DNA from: Climacium dendroides
Taxonomy: Eukaryota > Streptophyta > Bryopsida > Hypnales > Climaciaceae
NCBI GenBank assembly: GCA_950106755.1
Contig: OX467092.1
Coordinates: 3,596,001 to 3,660,000 of the forward strand
DNA: 64,000 nt
Reading direction: 5' to 3'
Shown: one piece after another, positions 46,301-59,929 of the stretch
How positions within the stretch are numbered: position 1 is the stretch's first letter
Layout of the letters: every line of letters begins with the position of its first letter
The notes under the pieces: model-generated
The model's input: the letters and a program-made list of their open reading frames with translations, nothing else
Told to the model about the DNA's origin: nothing
Databases searched by the model: none
Translations under genes and position numbers: made by a program

Positions 46301-48640
46301 GTGTTCAGAAAATAACACAATCTTTATTTATATTAATCAGAACATTTACTCTAAACCAAATTACATGTGTTTGAACAGACAATCACTCAAAAGACTCTCA
46401 TTTTAATGGAAATTGTGAATTACAACTAGAAAATTTAACCTAAACTGTGGAACATTATAATTCATTATTTAGGGTCTAAATGGACTATATTATTTTGAGA
46501 GACTAGAAACCTCTCAAAATATTGAATATAGTGTTATGCATAGAGTGATGTATATTCTAAACACTCACACAAAGCAGTCCCTCAATTGCGCCCCCTATTG
46601 TGAAATATCTTGTACACATTTAATGTGGTAATTTTAATATTTTCATGCATTTCTATTTAAAAACCGAGTTAAAAACAATATGAACTCTTCTATCAATAAG
46701 ATTCTCTTAAAACCATTAGAATTCTACCATTCTATAAAGTTTGAGATGAAAAAGAATTTGAATTTGATTCTTTTCAAAATTGATATTTTAGGCACCATGG
46801 CCATGTCTTCAAGAATTTTATATTTGAGACTTAGGAAAAAGTTGACTTGAAGAAAGTTTTTAGACATGATGGATGCCACTTGCATACTTAGATTGTCAAA
46901 AAGTATATTTTTTGGTCCATTTCAGTATTCACATTGAATATAACTTATAGGTTATCATGACTTTTTTCTATTTCAATCAAAGAATATATTACAATTTGTA
47001 TTGACTAGTCAACTTTGTATTATATTCCAACTTCATTAACCCCTAAGAGTATTTGATAGAGAAATAGTTAATTTGAATTTTTTAGGTAAAATAAATTACG
47101 ACTTTTGAAGAGATATAGATTTAAAACTTTCATTTTGCAAGTTTTGGTTTTTTTCTATTCATACATGAATTGTTTCAATACCTTGTGCAAAAATCATGAA
47201 TCATCAAGTGACTATGCTAGACACATTGCTAAAAAATTGACTAAATTTGTTTTCTCAACAAACTTGAATGTGCTTCATTTGTTTCATATAGGTCATGCAA
47301 GAATACATTGAAATAATTTGTAATCCATCAAATGGATGTCATGACTTTCATAGTTGGATCTCACCACCTAAGGTTAATCTAGTCCCCAATGACATTTTTG
47401 AGATATTGAATATTGGCATTTTAAAGACATTAACACCTTTAGGACCAAGGGAGTAGAAGATACAAAAATAAACTTAGAATTTTAAAATTTTGGTAAGCTA
47501 TTTTGTATTGTGTATTGATTTGTAGAAGAGCATATATGATTGCTTAAGGTTACACTAACTTCAATGCTCAAACATTACATAACCATAAAATTTGAAAAAA
47601 TTACATTGACTTCATTTAAAAGAAAAAACAAGTCAACTTAGCTTGACTATTTTGGATAGAATTTTGTATCTTGGTCAAGAACAATTTTTTTATTTTGAAA
47701 TTAAAAAAAAATCTTAATTAGTTTTGTTATCATGACAATGAAGTTGACTTTTTGAAAAGTACATTCAATATTGATTGAAAGATTTAAATAGATTAAAAAA
47801 TATAAAGTTTGTATTGGAACAAGGACTAATCAGACCTTCTTAAAAAGTTGACCAAAATACTAAGAGCACCTGCATTGTCACATTGAAGAGCTAGCTACTT
47901 TTGCTCTTGGTATGCAAGGGTTGAAAATGCTCCTCCACCCTCATATGCAATAGATGAAATTTTTGAGCATGCCTTCCAAAAATTGAGCTTGGCATCAAAT
48001 CCTTTAATGTTGTTCATCACCCTTTCCATTCCCCCCAATTTGGAATTCATTGTTGAGATTTCATCATTCCAACAATTCATTGGACAAGCAACAATGGGTA
48101 CATGAATAGTATCCTTGACTTCATGAATAGTAGCCCACATATTGTTGAGTGTATTGGATATTCTACCTCACAATGGGAACTTGGCAAGTGGAATCAACAA
48201 AGAGATTTGTGGAGCCTATAATGAAACATTTGGTAAGTCTGATTTTTCATGTAACAATGGTGATGCTCCAAGGTAGAAAACATAAAATATTTAACATAGT
48301 GGCAAATGAAGGAGTGGAGACATCTTGTTGTATATTCCCATGCATTAAGATTTTGGTGATCCATCCTTATCACATGTCTCCTCAATACTATAGACACCAT
48401 TAGAATCGCATAAGGAATTGATGAGAGAAATCTATCCTTAGTAAATGTATGAAAGCAAAAAAACATATAAAAATATAGTTTGAATGGATATTTGGCACTA
48501 ACTACAAACCCCCAACATACATTCATCCACATTATCCTCTTTAATCAAAAGTTTCAAGCTAGAGTTAAGCAATTTTCTCCATAGCAAGTTCTTGCTTTTG
48601 GCATACATTTTCATATTTTATTTTACAACAATGTATGCTT
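46301..48640. other. AT-rich spacer with diverged dispersed repeat copy 2
   Basis: About 46660-47060 matches 23020-23440 in the same order. Minus-strand ORFs at 47895-48140 and 48194-48532 are short and unrecognised, though the first is less AT-rich than its surroundings and may be a transposon gene remnant. Nothing else is supported. Confidence 0.45.
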
Positions 48641-48642
48641 TG

Positions 48643-48755
48643 CCAACAAAATTTATAACAGAAAGTATATAACAAACAATAGAACTTTAGAAAAAATTGC
48701 CAACAAAATTTATAACAAAAAGAACATAACAAACAATAGAACTTTAGAAAAAAAT
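48643..48755. repeat. tandem duplication, unit about 57 bp
   Basis: GCCAACAAAATTTATAACA followed by an AACAAACAATAGAACTTTAG block occurs twice head to tail with a few changes. It explains the internal repeat of the minus-strand ORF at 48565-48765, which is not a gene. Confidence 0.8.
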
Positions 48756-51700
48756 ATTCACCCATTTCAAATCATTTAGAGACATTAAACATTGACATTT
48801 TGGAAATGTTGGACATTGACATATTAGAGATACTAGACGCTAACATACTAGAGACATTTGACACTCATATTTGGAGGTCATAATTAAGAGGTTTGAGTAA
48901 ATAGACCATATTATTTATTTTATTTTGTGGGATTTATAACATCTCCTCTGGAAATGACTACAACACTTGTTTCAATTACCACACCTTGTACAAATATGTC
49001 TAATTAAAAGCTTTTGCAGTACAACATCCCAATATTGAATTTCCTTTAAATTAAATTTTTGTTATTCAATGACATCTTTTGTAACATGAAAAGTATATAT
49101 ATTGATGTTTCCTACATACTTGTACAATAAAAATTTGAAAATGTTTCATTGATAGTGGTATTCAGTAAATTTTCAAATAAACCATGAAATTTAACTAAAT
49201 AAATTCACCAACAAATTAGAATTTAGGGTTTAGGGTTCATGCAATGCTAATTATATATGACCAAAAAATAAAATTCTAAAATGTAAAAAATTCTTTGTAT
49301 GGTACAATATATAATTTTTATTTTTATTGGACCTTATTGAACATCATCCATTTTGGCCAACTCTACAATGAGCTCTTTAAAACATTCATAATTTGTCCAA
49401 TGGACACTATCCCTTCTATGAATTCCCCCTTAAATTTTTGGTAGGCTAAAAATAGCATGTAGATGACATTTAGTGCCTTTAGGAAATAAAAATAATAATT
49501 TTTAATTCAAATTTTAATTTATTAATTTAATTTTAAAAATTTTGACTACTTCAAATTTTTTGGTGGACTCTGTTGAGCACTTTTGTAAGGAGTAGTGTTG
49601 AATTTTCTCATTTTTTGTTGTTAAATAGGAAGATGCTTAAGCCATGGATCACCATGTAGTATACACATGTTGACAACTTCGAATCCTTTGCTCTTGATGT
49701 AAATTTAAGCCAATAAAATGATCATTTTCAAATTTGAGACCAACTACTAAAATGAAGATAATAAAGTGTAGTTTCTAATAAAATATAAAAATTTCTAAAA
49801 TTTCCAAAATTTAATATTTTATTGAAATTTGAACTTTGGACCTATAATTACAATCTCTTGATTTTCTAATTACAAAAAGACATAGTAAATTATTTTACTC
49901 CATAATAATTTATAGTTTCATATACACCTATGGAAAAAAAAATTGGATTTTTTGAGCTAATTTTGGATTGTATGTGAATTTTCTCTACTTTTTTCCTACA
50001 AAAATCACATTAATTTCAAACTTTTACAAAGAGATCTTAAATTTTGTTGACTAACACATGACATGTGATTTCATCTTTGAAAAATAAAAATAAAAATTTC
50101 AAGTTTAAATAGTTACAACATGGGAATTGTCGCAATCCAAATGACACTTTACGACTCCCAGCAACTCACTAGGTTCACCTCAATCTGCTTACACATCATT
50201 TAGTCACAAACTGCCTAACATTGCACACGCCAAGCACACACAACGTTAGTCTACATTTCCAACTCATTCTGCCAAGTCCCAATCACCGGGATTACTAACA
50301 CATACTTCCATCGTGACATCAGCCATGTCACTTAGTAACATGGGGTGGAACTTCCACCTTAACGTGCAAGGATCCATGGTGAGTAATGCCACCATGGTCC
50401 TAACCACCCTTGAGTGTTACTCCACTCCATGCTAGTCCTTTTTGAATTTGCTACTCATCCACTAAAGATAACCAACACTCACAACTCGGGACACATCTAA
50501 GGAGGCCTAGCAAGGAGCGGGACTTCACCCAACCGATGCCACGGGACACACACAAGTGTCCCATGGTGCCTTGAAGTGGTGGTAAAGTCACCAACAACAA
50601 CCATGAGTCATCGGGACTCACCAAAGCTTCAAGAAAGAGAGAGAAGGGAGACCAACCCCTCCTATAGTACTCTTTGTGATATTCAGCAGACCCCGTCTTA
50701 GGTCAAAGGAGAATCCCAAACATACTTGAGTTGTGGAAGACCACCCAATTCCAACTCAAATCACCAAGTTATGTGACCGTTTCAACTCTTGAACTTTCAA
50801 CCAGCATAACTATGTGCTCAAAGCTTCAAATCCAACATGCGAGCCCATTTCAGACATCTACGCAAAGAGTAGATGTTGATGGACTGTTCACTCATCTCAT
50901 TTGGACAAGTTCTCTCAAAAATTGGGGTTCACCGAAGGGAGGCGTCACGCCTTCACTACGGCTCTTCTTTTGGCCATAACTTTTTATTCATGTCTTAGAA
51001 CCTTGTAATGCTCATCATTATAAGTTCCTTGTATTCATATCTTTCCAATGATATGTTACATTCCATACTTTCTTATGGGATTCATTGAGAACGCCTTACA
51101 CCTAGCCTTCAAGTGTCCTAGCGCCACTATGACCTAGTCAACTTTGGATGACCATAACTTTTAGCTCACAACTCCAAATCACACGTTCTTTGTACCCTTA
51201 GAAGTGTATTGTCAAGAGATTTTCAAGAATGTGTGACACTCTACCATCAACTTCAAAATCAGGGCGTCATTGCACCTTGTTTGATCGAGAGTCTCTCAAA
51301 TCTCCCTTTTTAATCTATTGCAAGGCTTGGGAAGTCACCCCCAAGGTCCCCCTTGCGCACTAAGGTTCATTGGGCACCCCAAGAAGATAGGGGAGTGATA
51401 GGAATATACTCAATGTTAGGATTTTACTGTTCATTTTTGTCATCTCTAACCCATTTTTTCATGATTAACTACCTTAGAATGCAAAGAAAATACATTCCAT
51501 TTCCAACTACTTTAGAATGCAAAGGAAAGATATTAGATAAGAATTCACAACATTAAATAATGAAACAATAATCCTCCCTATGTTGGAGAAGGTATTATAC
51601 CTCCCTTTATGCTTGGGAAGGACTTATCAAACAATTCAAGGATTGGAGTTGGCTAAAGAGATACACAAGACAATTTTGTTCATTATAGGGGTACCTTTGC

Positions 51701-53520
51701 CAAAGATACGAAAGAGACCCCTACCTCATTGGTAAACTATGTTATCTTACATCTTACAATTTGGGTGTGGAGACTCTTAAAGTACTCAAACTCTCCAATC
51801 ACCAACCTCCTCAAATATACACTATAAGTACGTGTTGATTTTATTGATAGAAAGAACACCAAGTTAATGTATTCTAATGAAGAGGGACCATAACAAGTGT
51901 GAGAAAGGGATATCAAGCCCATGCTAGGGGCTGACCTCTTATACTACATTACCAACTAGTGTTATAACTAACCATATGGATTATATCTCCTCTAGAAGGA
52001 CTGCCCTTTTCTATATGCACCTCTAAAAGGGTTGGCCCTCTCTAATGCCCATTAGTTTGATTACAAACAATATACAACTAAGGTTAGCCCATTCTAGGAG
52101 CTCCTATAAACAATCTTAAACATACTACACACTTCCTTCAACAAATTTTTCATTGTACTAACAATGTATATATAGTTTACATTAGAAGAGGTGGACAATT
52201 TTAGAGCCTTATACCATTTCAACTTCAAGAATTCATAACTATTTCCACAAAGTTCCAAAAAATACACACATCTTTCCTTCAATAAAACATTCTCAAATTC
52301 ATTCTATTGAGATTCCAATGTAGAGATAACAGTATTTAAATCTTGTAAAATAGATATCTTATATTTTAACTAGATTTTGGTAATAAAAATATTTGTACTA
52401 CCATACTCAAAATTAATGTACAAATTAATTACAATGTAAGGGTCAAATAGCAAAATATAATTACAATAAAGAAACATCTATTTTACAAAATTTGGGCATT
52501 TTCAAGCCAACATTGAAATCTTTGTAGAAGGAATTCTAAAGCAATTTTGGAGATGCTTGTTGAAGGAAAGATGTGCAATTAAATTTTAAAAAATTCATCA
52601 CCAACATTTTTCAATCAATCATTATGTAAAACCATAAGTGTTAACCTATGAAGGATCAAGTTATGTTTTGGGCAACATAGCAATTTTTGGCAGTTCCCTA
52701 CAAATGGAGACTTGATTTTTTCTTTGAAATTTTCACAAAGCACGGGGAGCTTTAAGGCCCAACAATTTTTGTAACTTTGACTACATGGTTAAATATTTAT
52801 TGTATGATATGTAGTTTTTTGATTGGCCAAATAATTTGGATTGATAAAAAAAATCATTGTTTTTGGAAACAAAAAATTGAAATTGATTTTTTAAATTTAT
52901 GTCTATGTAGAAAACTTTGAATCATTTCATTTTTATTAATGAGATGAAAATTATGAGGAGTTTTAGTTTGTAGGTAGTTATGGAATCTCTATTCTAAAGT
53001 AAACTTTAAAGTTCTTTATTTAATTCAAATTCAATATTTTTTGAAAAAAATAAAACCATAAAATGTAGACTGTTTATTACAACATTAAAACCATTGGAAT
53101 TGGCATTTTGCAAGTTCATAAGGAAATTCTTAACAATTTAGTATTTTTAATTCATTCTCTACCTCTTTCTACTTACTATTTTTTTCCTTGTATGTTGTAC
53201 AATTTCAAATAATTTGAAATTTTTCAAGCATGTAGCCAACTTGCTTTGAAGAATGAATCCAAAGAATCACCACCAACATGGACAATTTTTCATACAAATG
53301 TGACCTTCTGAAGTGCAAACGTCTTGTTTTTTTGCAAGGCATAAAAAAGGATTTTTAACACTAATATCTTGCAGTCTGCAAGGTGAAAATTTCTGAGATT
53401 TTTTTCCAATTTTTGATATTCTCTAGTTACATGTGCCCAAAATAGTTTTTTTCTAAAATTTTGGTACTTGTATTCGGAATAGTAGTTTTGGAGGAAAAAA
53501 CTTAACCCTAAACCGCCCAA
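48756..53520. other. AT-rich spacer with a probable retroelement remnant
   Basis: No gene found. 50130-51360 is clearly less AT-rich and rich in CAC/CCA words, like the untranslated part of a retroelement, but I found no matching second LTR. Around 52160-52270 a repeat (AGAGGTGGACAATTTTAGAG, CATTTCAACTTCAA) matches about 62610-62690. Poly-A/T tracts and short chance ORFs make up the rest. Confidence 0.4.
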
Positions 53521-53544
53521 GGGGACAGATTCTGGCCATTCATA

Positions 53545-54060
53545 GTTTGGAAGTACAATTCAAAGTGCTATAACTTTTGCATCCAATGACCAAATTTAGT
53601 AAAACTTGTTGGAAAAGTTGCACATACTAATCTAGTTTGTGTAGTAGAATTTTCAAATCAATCCAAGACGAATTGAGTTTGTGAAAGCCATTCAAAGTTC
53701 ACAGGTTCAATTTGAGTTCAACACACTACATTGTCATGGCTGCAACTTTGAAGGCTTGTATCTCCTTCAGTCAATGTTTGTTTTCAATAAAATTTGTTGG
53801 ATTTTGTTCCTCTAGAAGTCTAGTTATTGCGGTAAAATTTTCATAGCAATCCAAGTTGTTTTGAATGCTTGGAAGCAATTCGAAGTTCAAAACCCTAACA
53901 TTTTTTGGTTAGTATGCATTTCGGCGGCTTGTTACTTCTTTATACTGTGTCCATTTTTAAAACTTTTTTTGGGAAAGTTGCGCATACTTGCCTAGTTTGT
54001 GTGGCTAAAATTTTGTATTAATCAAAGAAGTAATGAGTGACTAAGAAGCATTTTAGTAGA
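53545..54060 (+). repeat. three diverged tandem units of about 185 bp
   Basis: Each unit has a CTGCAACTTTGAAGGCTTG or equivalent start. It continues with TATCTCCTTC-like sequence, a GTTGGAAAAGTTGC-like core, CTAGTTTGTGTGG and AAAATTTTCATAGCAATCC. Units lie near 53560, 53735 and 53920. The arrangement suggests an old tandem expansion, perhaps within a retroelement leader. Confidence 0.6.
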
Positions 54061-55720
54061 AGTAGGTTCAACCTTAGATGTGTTTTTTTCACCCTTTTTG
54101 GCTATTTTTTTGACATTTCAAAGTCATTTTGCAAACACAATGGGTCACTTTCATGAATTTTTTTTCCACCAATGAGTTTGTATGTTGATTTCAAAGCACA
54201 TTTTAGATTTAAATTTTTTCATGTGAGTAGGTTTAAAAATCGAATTTCACCTCCAAATGTGTTTTTAGGAAAATTTCAGCATCTTTTTTCCACACTAAAA
54301 CATTGTAATTTTGCAATCTATAAGGTCAAATGATTTCAATTTTGATCCACATCATCTACAATATGCACACTACAAGAGTGTATGGTTGAGATTTTCATAG
54401 CATAGTGACATAAAATACCTTAGTGACATGTCAACTTATAAGGCTTGAAAAACAATGATGTCTTCATACCCCAAATGGCCTTAGGCCTTCTAGGGTTAAG
54501 GGGTTAGATGAAACAATTCACCAAAACTGTTGAGTTTCGCTTTTTTGAAACTGAAATTTGATGTACTTGATTGGGATTAAGTAACAATTGAATATTAATT
54601 ATGCAAAGAAAAAAAATGTCAATTGTATTCTATAGTATGCAAAATTCTTTGAATGGAACAAGAAACAGCTTGTAAGATTATTGGACCCGGGTGTACACTC
54701 CTCAAATTTAACCTGGTGCATAAAAAGTGGAAATTTACTTCAAATAGTCTCATGTTATGAACAGTTCGTATTCACGAACCTTGGTAGCAAGGCAGCAGCA
54801 ATTTGCTAACTAGATTGCATAACAAATACACGAATCGTGTTGCCAACTGAGCAGTGAGCAGGAGGCAACTGAAAACGCAGATTCAAGTACCTAGCACTAA
54901 GTCCATCAATGACCACGAACTCCATCAAATAAGAGTTACCAGCGAGCAAGAACCGAATAACAAAGACAGATCTTCACATTGGGGAATCTTCTAGAAACAA
55001 TAGCATTAATCTCCCCATATTTTGATGTGATATTAAATCTCTACTAAAACGTATGACGAACTTCATTTTGTCGAATGGAACAAATGTCGAATCTAGACTA
55101 AGAATCAACATAGCTGACTTGAGGTTAATGAAGGTGTAGATGGAAAGATTGCAATGGAAAATGGTCCGGCTGTCACCTGCTCATCACCTGTGAAAAAGAA
55201 AACCCCAATGCAGACTAGGTCAACAACAAGATACATGGACAACTAAAAAAGGAAGTGATATGCACAATACATACTCGTAAATAACGGCTGGAGTATTAGT
55301 ACCTTGCAAGCCACAGGGAAGAACCAGAGTCTGCACATCAGGCCATCACTCGGCGATCAAAGTCTACCTCAAAAATCTGCGATCAAACGAAGCGTGCCAG
55401 CGATTCCATTAGTTGCCACGATAGAAATCCTACCAAGACTGGCTGAGTACATGTACCTCAAACCTGTTTTCAGAAATGATGCCTTCAAGCCAAATACATA
55501 GGGAATACATAGTAATACACAGGGAAGAACCACGAGGTGATGCTCCACAAAAATAGACCAAATATGACACTCAATGGTTAAATAAACTACCACACTAGGA
55601 CTCACATGTAGGAAAAGCAAAGCGCGAACGAAGACAACGATGCTCCTCAACAAACAACACATTACAGGGCACAGCCGGAAGAAAAAACTTGCCACAAGAT
55701 ACGCACATTATTTGTATTCG
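54061..55720. other. spacer and probable 3' UTR of the gene at 55721-57805
   Basis: 54061-54700 is AT-rich. From about 54740 to 55720 base composition becomes more even, consistent with 3' UTR or extra non-coding exons of the minus-strand gene that ends at 55721. No other coding sequence is supported. Confidence 0.4.
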
Positions 55721-57805
55721 TCAATGCCGCAAATCAGTCTGATTCGCAAACAGAGGCTCTCGCCGTGAAGAGTAGTTAGGATCCGATGAGGAGGCCCGGT
55801 AATTCATGGAGTTTTGGCCATACGGCACAGGCTTAGTGCTGTAGCTACGAGAAGGCGACTCATAGCGGCTTCGTGTTTGGCCTAACCCACCCTCGCGGTT
55901 GTCCCGAAAGCCATATCCAGACGCCACAGTGTTCGGGGCAATTTGCATGATAGGGTTACTAGTATCCGTGGACACTGGATCACGCTTGCGGCTGAGCAGC
56001 TGCCAGGCGACTAGAAGCAGTATAACAGATATGAATATGGGGCTGCTCCATAGCTTGGCATTGAAATCGGGTAGTTTATGAACCGGTAAAGTGGATCGAT
56101 AAAAGCCAACGTAGCCACTACCAAAGCCAACGACAACTAGCTTGTCACGATTGCAAGCCATCATGGGCCACTTCCCTGGAACAATAGGCGTGGGCAGAAA
56201 CGAAAGGGAGATGTCGTCCAAGGAAGCACTGAAGAGAGGGCGAGGTCCAGCCCCTCCCCGAATGTTGGCATAGCTGAAGCCAACCTGAAGAGTGGTGTTG
56301 TATAGAAACACGGTCCGTGGGGTAGCCACCAACAAGTAGCCCTTGATACCGTGTAATGACACAGGGCCTTCCACATCGAGTTTTCTCTTGGTAGTCCTAG
56401 CATGGCATTCAAAGTGAAGAGTATCCCCCGACAGGATGACATACACCAGGTCACCCTCTTCGGTGAAACCGTATGCCCGAGACCGCCCAGCAGCATCAAA
56501 AGTATATGCCACCACCGTGGATCCATTCAGTCCATCACAGGGGCAGCTCCGCACTGTCATGGTCCGCAGGTCAAGTGATCCACCACCCGTTTTTGTCAAA
56601 AACAGCAAGCGCTGTGTGTTGGGAGTCCGCAGAAACGCAAGCGGACGACTCAATGAGTCTGCCGTTCCATAAAGAGTTCCATTTTCTTTAAACACTTGCA
56701 TCCTGCCATTGCAGTCTGCCACTAGCACGTACCGCATTTTGCCCACTCTGTACATCTCCAAATGCGTTATCACATTGCTTTTAATTTCAGGTGCCTCCTC
56801 TTTATGAGCTCCCGGTGTTTCAAACAGGCCCCTCAAATCATAATCTCCCGTCTCGGAAGGCGCAACAAGAGAATGCACATACTCGAGAACCAACTGGTGG
56901 GCTTCGTCACTAGTAGACGACCCACGGTGAATGATTTCCCAAATACGATGCACAAGTACAGCGCCATCTGCATGGCCAGTCACCAGCCATGTTTCATTTT
57001 TGCGCAGTGTGAAGGAAAGCATGGCAGTCACTGGAGCTTGCGAGAGAGTCGCATAGTCCACAAGCAAGTCCCCGTGGGTGAAGAAAATATAGATCCGTCC
57101 CGCTGCATCCCCAACTACCACATACCGGCTCATGCCATCGTCACCTTCATGAGGCAGTACGTGCAAGCATGAAACATCAACGTCCACCTTGACAGCTGAA
57201 ACGAACTGGAAGTGCTCTGCCCACGCTGGCTTATAGCGGGCCACTGTCATCCCTCCCCCGGATCCAGACCCTACAAACTGAGGGCGCCTGGTGGGATCAG
57301 AAGCCACGTCTTTCGTTAATTCAGTTGGAGTCTCTACTGTTTTGGGTTGCTCACTCGTTTCAACAGGTTTCATGAGTACCTGTTGTGAGTTACCGCTAAA
57401 TCTGGCAGAGGAAGGCCTCTCACTACCGATACTCTGCTGCCGCGAAGTCACCACTTGGGGAATGCTTAGTGGTAGTGCAGTGAGAGATCTATCTAGTTTG
57501 GTAATGAGTTCACTCAGCTTTTCTATCTGAGCTGCCTGTTCTGTTAATAACTGTTTTATCTCCACTATTGTCGCTTTGTCATCAATAGCATCACTATCAG
57601 CGATAATTGATGGAAACACTGAGTCTATTGGTATGTCTGCTTTTTCGGGACACATATCTGTCCCCAATCCTGCCTCCCATTCCTCATCCGCGTGGCTGCT
57701 TAGTGCAAGTACTCCACTCCGAGTCAAGCACACTGATAATATCAAGCATACTGATAATGTAAAGCTTCCCAAAGGCAATCCCGCACCTGCACTGCGCTTG
57801 CCCAT
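55721..57805 (-). CDS. single-exon membrane protein resembling Arabidopsis At1g75140 family
   Basis: ATG 57803-57805 gives 694 aa ending at TGA 55721. The longer open frame starts with GTG at 57829 and an in-frame TAG lies just upstream, so this ATG is the first. A hydrophobic segment at about residues 13-36 is a signal peptide or anchor. Residues about 70-105 form a short coiled coil (EIKQLLTEQAAQIEKLSELI). A long beta-rich region (about 190-580) has WD40/propeller-like strands such as YVVVGDAAGRIYIF and WLVTGHADGAVLVH. A transmembrane helix at about 586-604 (FISVILLLVAWQLL) is followed by an 89-residue Ser/Arg/Tyr-rich tail. This order resembles the plant family of uncharacterised membrane proteins At1g75140 and At1g19370. 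The biochemical role is unknown; a lumenal propeller with a cytosolic tail is inferred. No breaks are seen. Confidence 0.85.
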   Translation of the reverse strand: MGKRSAGAGLPLGSFTLSVCLILSVCLTRSGVLALSSHADEEWEAGLGTDMCPEKADIPIDSVFPSIIADSDAIDDKATIVEIKQLLTEQAAQIEKLSELITKLDRSLTALPLSIPQVVTSRQQSIGSERPSSARFSGNSQQVLMKPVETSEQPKTVETPTELTKDVASDPTRRPQFVGSGSGGGMTVARYKPAWAEHFQFVSAVKVDVDVSCLHVLPHEGDDGMSRYVVVGDAAGRIYIFFTHGDLLVDYATLSQAPVTAMLSFTLRKNETWLVTGHADGAVLVHRIWEIIHRGSSTSDEAHQLVLEYVHSLVAPSETGDYDLRGLFETPGAHKEEAPEIKSNVITHLEMYRVGKMRYVLVADCNGRMQVFKENGTLYGTADSLSRPLAFLRTPNTQRLLFLTKTGGGSLDLRTMTVRSCPCDGLNGSTVVAYTFDAAGRSRAYGFTEEGDLVYVILSGDTLHFECHARTTKRKLDVEGPVSLHGIKGYLLVATPRTVFLYNTTLQVGFSYANIRGGAGPRPLFSASLDDISLSFLPTPIVPGKWPMMACNRDKLVVVGFGSGYVGFYRSTLPVHKLPDFNAKLWSSPIFISVILLLVAWQLLSRKRDPVSTDTSNPIMQIAPNTVASGYGFRDNREGGLGQTRSRYESPSRSYSTKPVPYGQNSMNYRASSSDPNYSSRREPLFANQTDLRH

Positions 57806-59380
57806 TCTTGAAAAGTTATCAGCTCCCACTGTGCATGAGCACCACTAAATGTTCTCAACCTCAATGTGCTGTATCCACACTGCACCTGCAAACTAAACCC
57901 CAAAATGATTGTCAATCATTTTATCCCAAAAGGGAACAAGCCCACCAAGACTCACATCTCAAGATATCCCTAAAAATGTAAATTTAATATTAATCGAATC
58001 GGACACTGGATCAATATGAACATAATATTGGATTGATGACAAGTTAGTCTTCAATTAATGTCAACGCGATGGTAGCCAATATAATATCAAGGTAATACCA
58101 ATGATACTACGGTAGCATTCAGTTAAAACCCATTTGCGCTACGATAACGTCTACTCAATTAGTGGACGACATGAATCCAATGCCTATGAACTTAACAGCA
58201 TTTACGTTACATTAACTAACTCGATATGAGAACTACATGAATCAAATGCCTATTAAAATAATATCCAGTAGTTCATCAATCTAATGAGGAAGGCCCTTTC
58301 AGATGCACACCAATACAAAACCCATGCAATTCCAGAAGTACTGAACTAGTATCTCGAGCTCCAGAGCAACGACAAGTTCCTTACCGACATCATTATCTAT
58401 ATATTTGTTCAATGGTCTCTCAATCCTGACTTTGAATCTAAGCCAAGACATAATCCCAGCTGCTAATCCACCCCCATCGGAGCAACCAATGAAGAGACCC
58501 AAGCACAACGATGATGAATCCAAGGACAGGGTGACGAAATGGAACACTAGCTTTGGGATTCGAGAATCCAAAACACTGAAACTTCAACAATCATAGGAAC
58601 GTCCAAAGAAGTACCTTGAGTATTCGAAGTTCAAAAAATACTCACCTGAGCCATCACCCCTACCACAAAATCCTCGAAACCCTAACTCTTGAATGATTTA
58701 AAGCACATTGCAACAACGCCGAAGACACAGTAAGAAATTAACGGATACACTGGATATGAAGGACTTCAGAAGAACGAGCAAGCTCCTCGTGCAAGTCGAG
58801 CCAGCACGGAAGCACAAAACACGCCTCAGAACGAAGATTCCTTAAACCCTAATTTCTATTGGGGCAGATCCCCTCCCCGTGCACCACGCGACACCCTGAA
58901 AACGCGCTCTAGGGGATACACTCCATCCCACGATTCCTGCGCCAACAATCAATTCCATCCAAAAGTAGTTCAATCCCAAACAAAGGAACTCCATGGGTAG
59001 CTGGAGAGATTGCCAAAAAACACACCTCACTTGCAAATACGATTTCGATTAGCACCGGAACCGTTGGCGATCGGCCTCTTTCGATCCACACCAGCCACCG
59101 TGAATCGATTGCGCGGCAGCCATAGCCACTCGCTCTCAAAGCTTCGAATTGTTGAAGGAGGCGTTCAGATACGATTCTTCGTCAAAAAGAGTGTCGTCGC
59201 TTTGAGAGTGTTGGAAGGGAGGCATGGCGTGATTGGGAAATTGGGTGGGGGTCGCGCGACGGATGCAATGGCGACTGACTAAACCCTGGCAAGACGAAGC
59301 TATACGCAAATGCTCATGCATCAGGCACAGTTGCACGGGCACGGGTACGGGTACGCGGAGGACACAAAATGGCGGTGCCC
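57806..59380. other. upstream region of the membrane-protein gene
   Basis: 58640-59330 is less AT-rich and carries telo-box-like words (AACCCTAA near 58677 and 58846), as in plant promoters and 5' leaders. Splicing of a leader from there to 57.8 kb is possible but not shown. Several overlapping short ORFs on both strands are not convincing. A CGGGTACGGGTACG-like run lies near 59342. Confidence 0.4.
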
Positions 59381-59929
59381 ACTTGAAACCCCCATGACCA
59401 AGGTAGTCACCAAAATTCTTCGATTACTGGACCAATAGATGCATTCACTTTTTCTATAGTGAAGTCATTCATTGGACCACTCTGTTCCATAGGATTAAGT
59501 CTGGAAGGACACCTTGTATATAACCAAAGTAGTCACTCAAAAATGATTTAGTTTTAGACCAATAAGTGTATTCTTTGTTTCTACAATGATCTGCAAAATC
59601 ATCCATCTGCCACTTTTGGGTCTTCCAAGGTAAACTTGAAGCACCCACATGTCCACTTTCAGGACATATTGTACTAAGGAAATTGGCATACAACTCACTA
59701 TTGGGATAGATTTACCATTCATCCATTTTTGAGGAACCTATATTGATAAGTTGTATCCTTTGTGCTGAAGAAAATATGACTTTTGAGGAGGGGAATTTTT
59801 TTTTAAATGCACATTCAAGTGCATCCATATCAGCAAGATTAAAAAAGTGACATGCCCTGAGAGAGAGAGAGTAGTGTGAATAATATATTGATGAAAATAT
59901 TGTAATGGAATGGGCACAAGGGATGTGTG
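59381..59929. other. short repeats left of the foldback element
   Basis: 59390-59470 is the complement of the repeat at 11461-11560. A (GA)n run lies at about 59860-59872. I see no gene; minus-strand ORFs of under 85 codons are not recognisable. Confidence 0.4.

Noticed and set aside
47895..48532. Two short minus-strand ORFs
   Set aside because: Less AT-rich than the flanks but unrecognisable and interrupted. At most a transposon remnant.
50130..51360. Possible LTR or retroelement leader
   Set aside because: I found no second matching terminal repeat, primer-binding site or polymerase motif nearby.
58405..59282. Short plus-strand ORFs (58405-58596, 59010-59282)
   Set aside because: They lie in the probable leader region of the minus-strand membrane-protein gene and have no recognisable domain or homologous motif.
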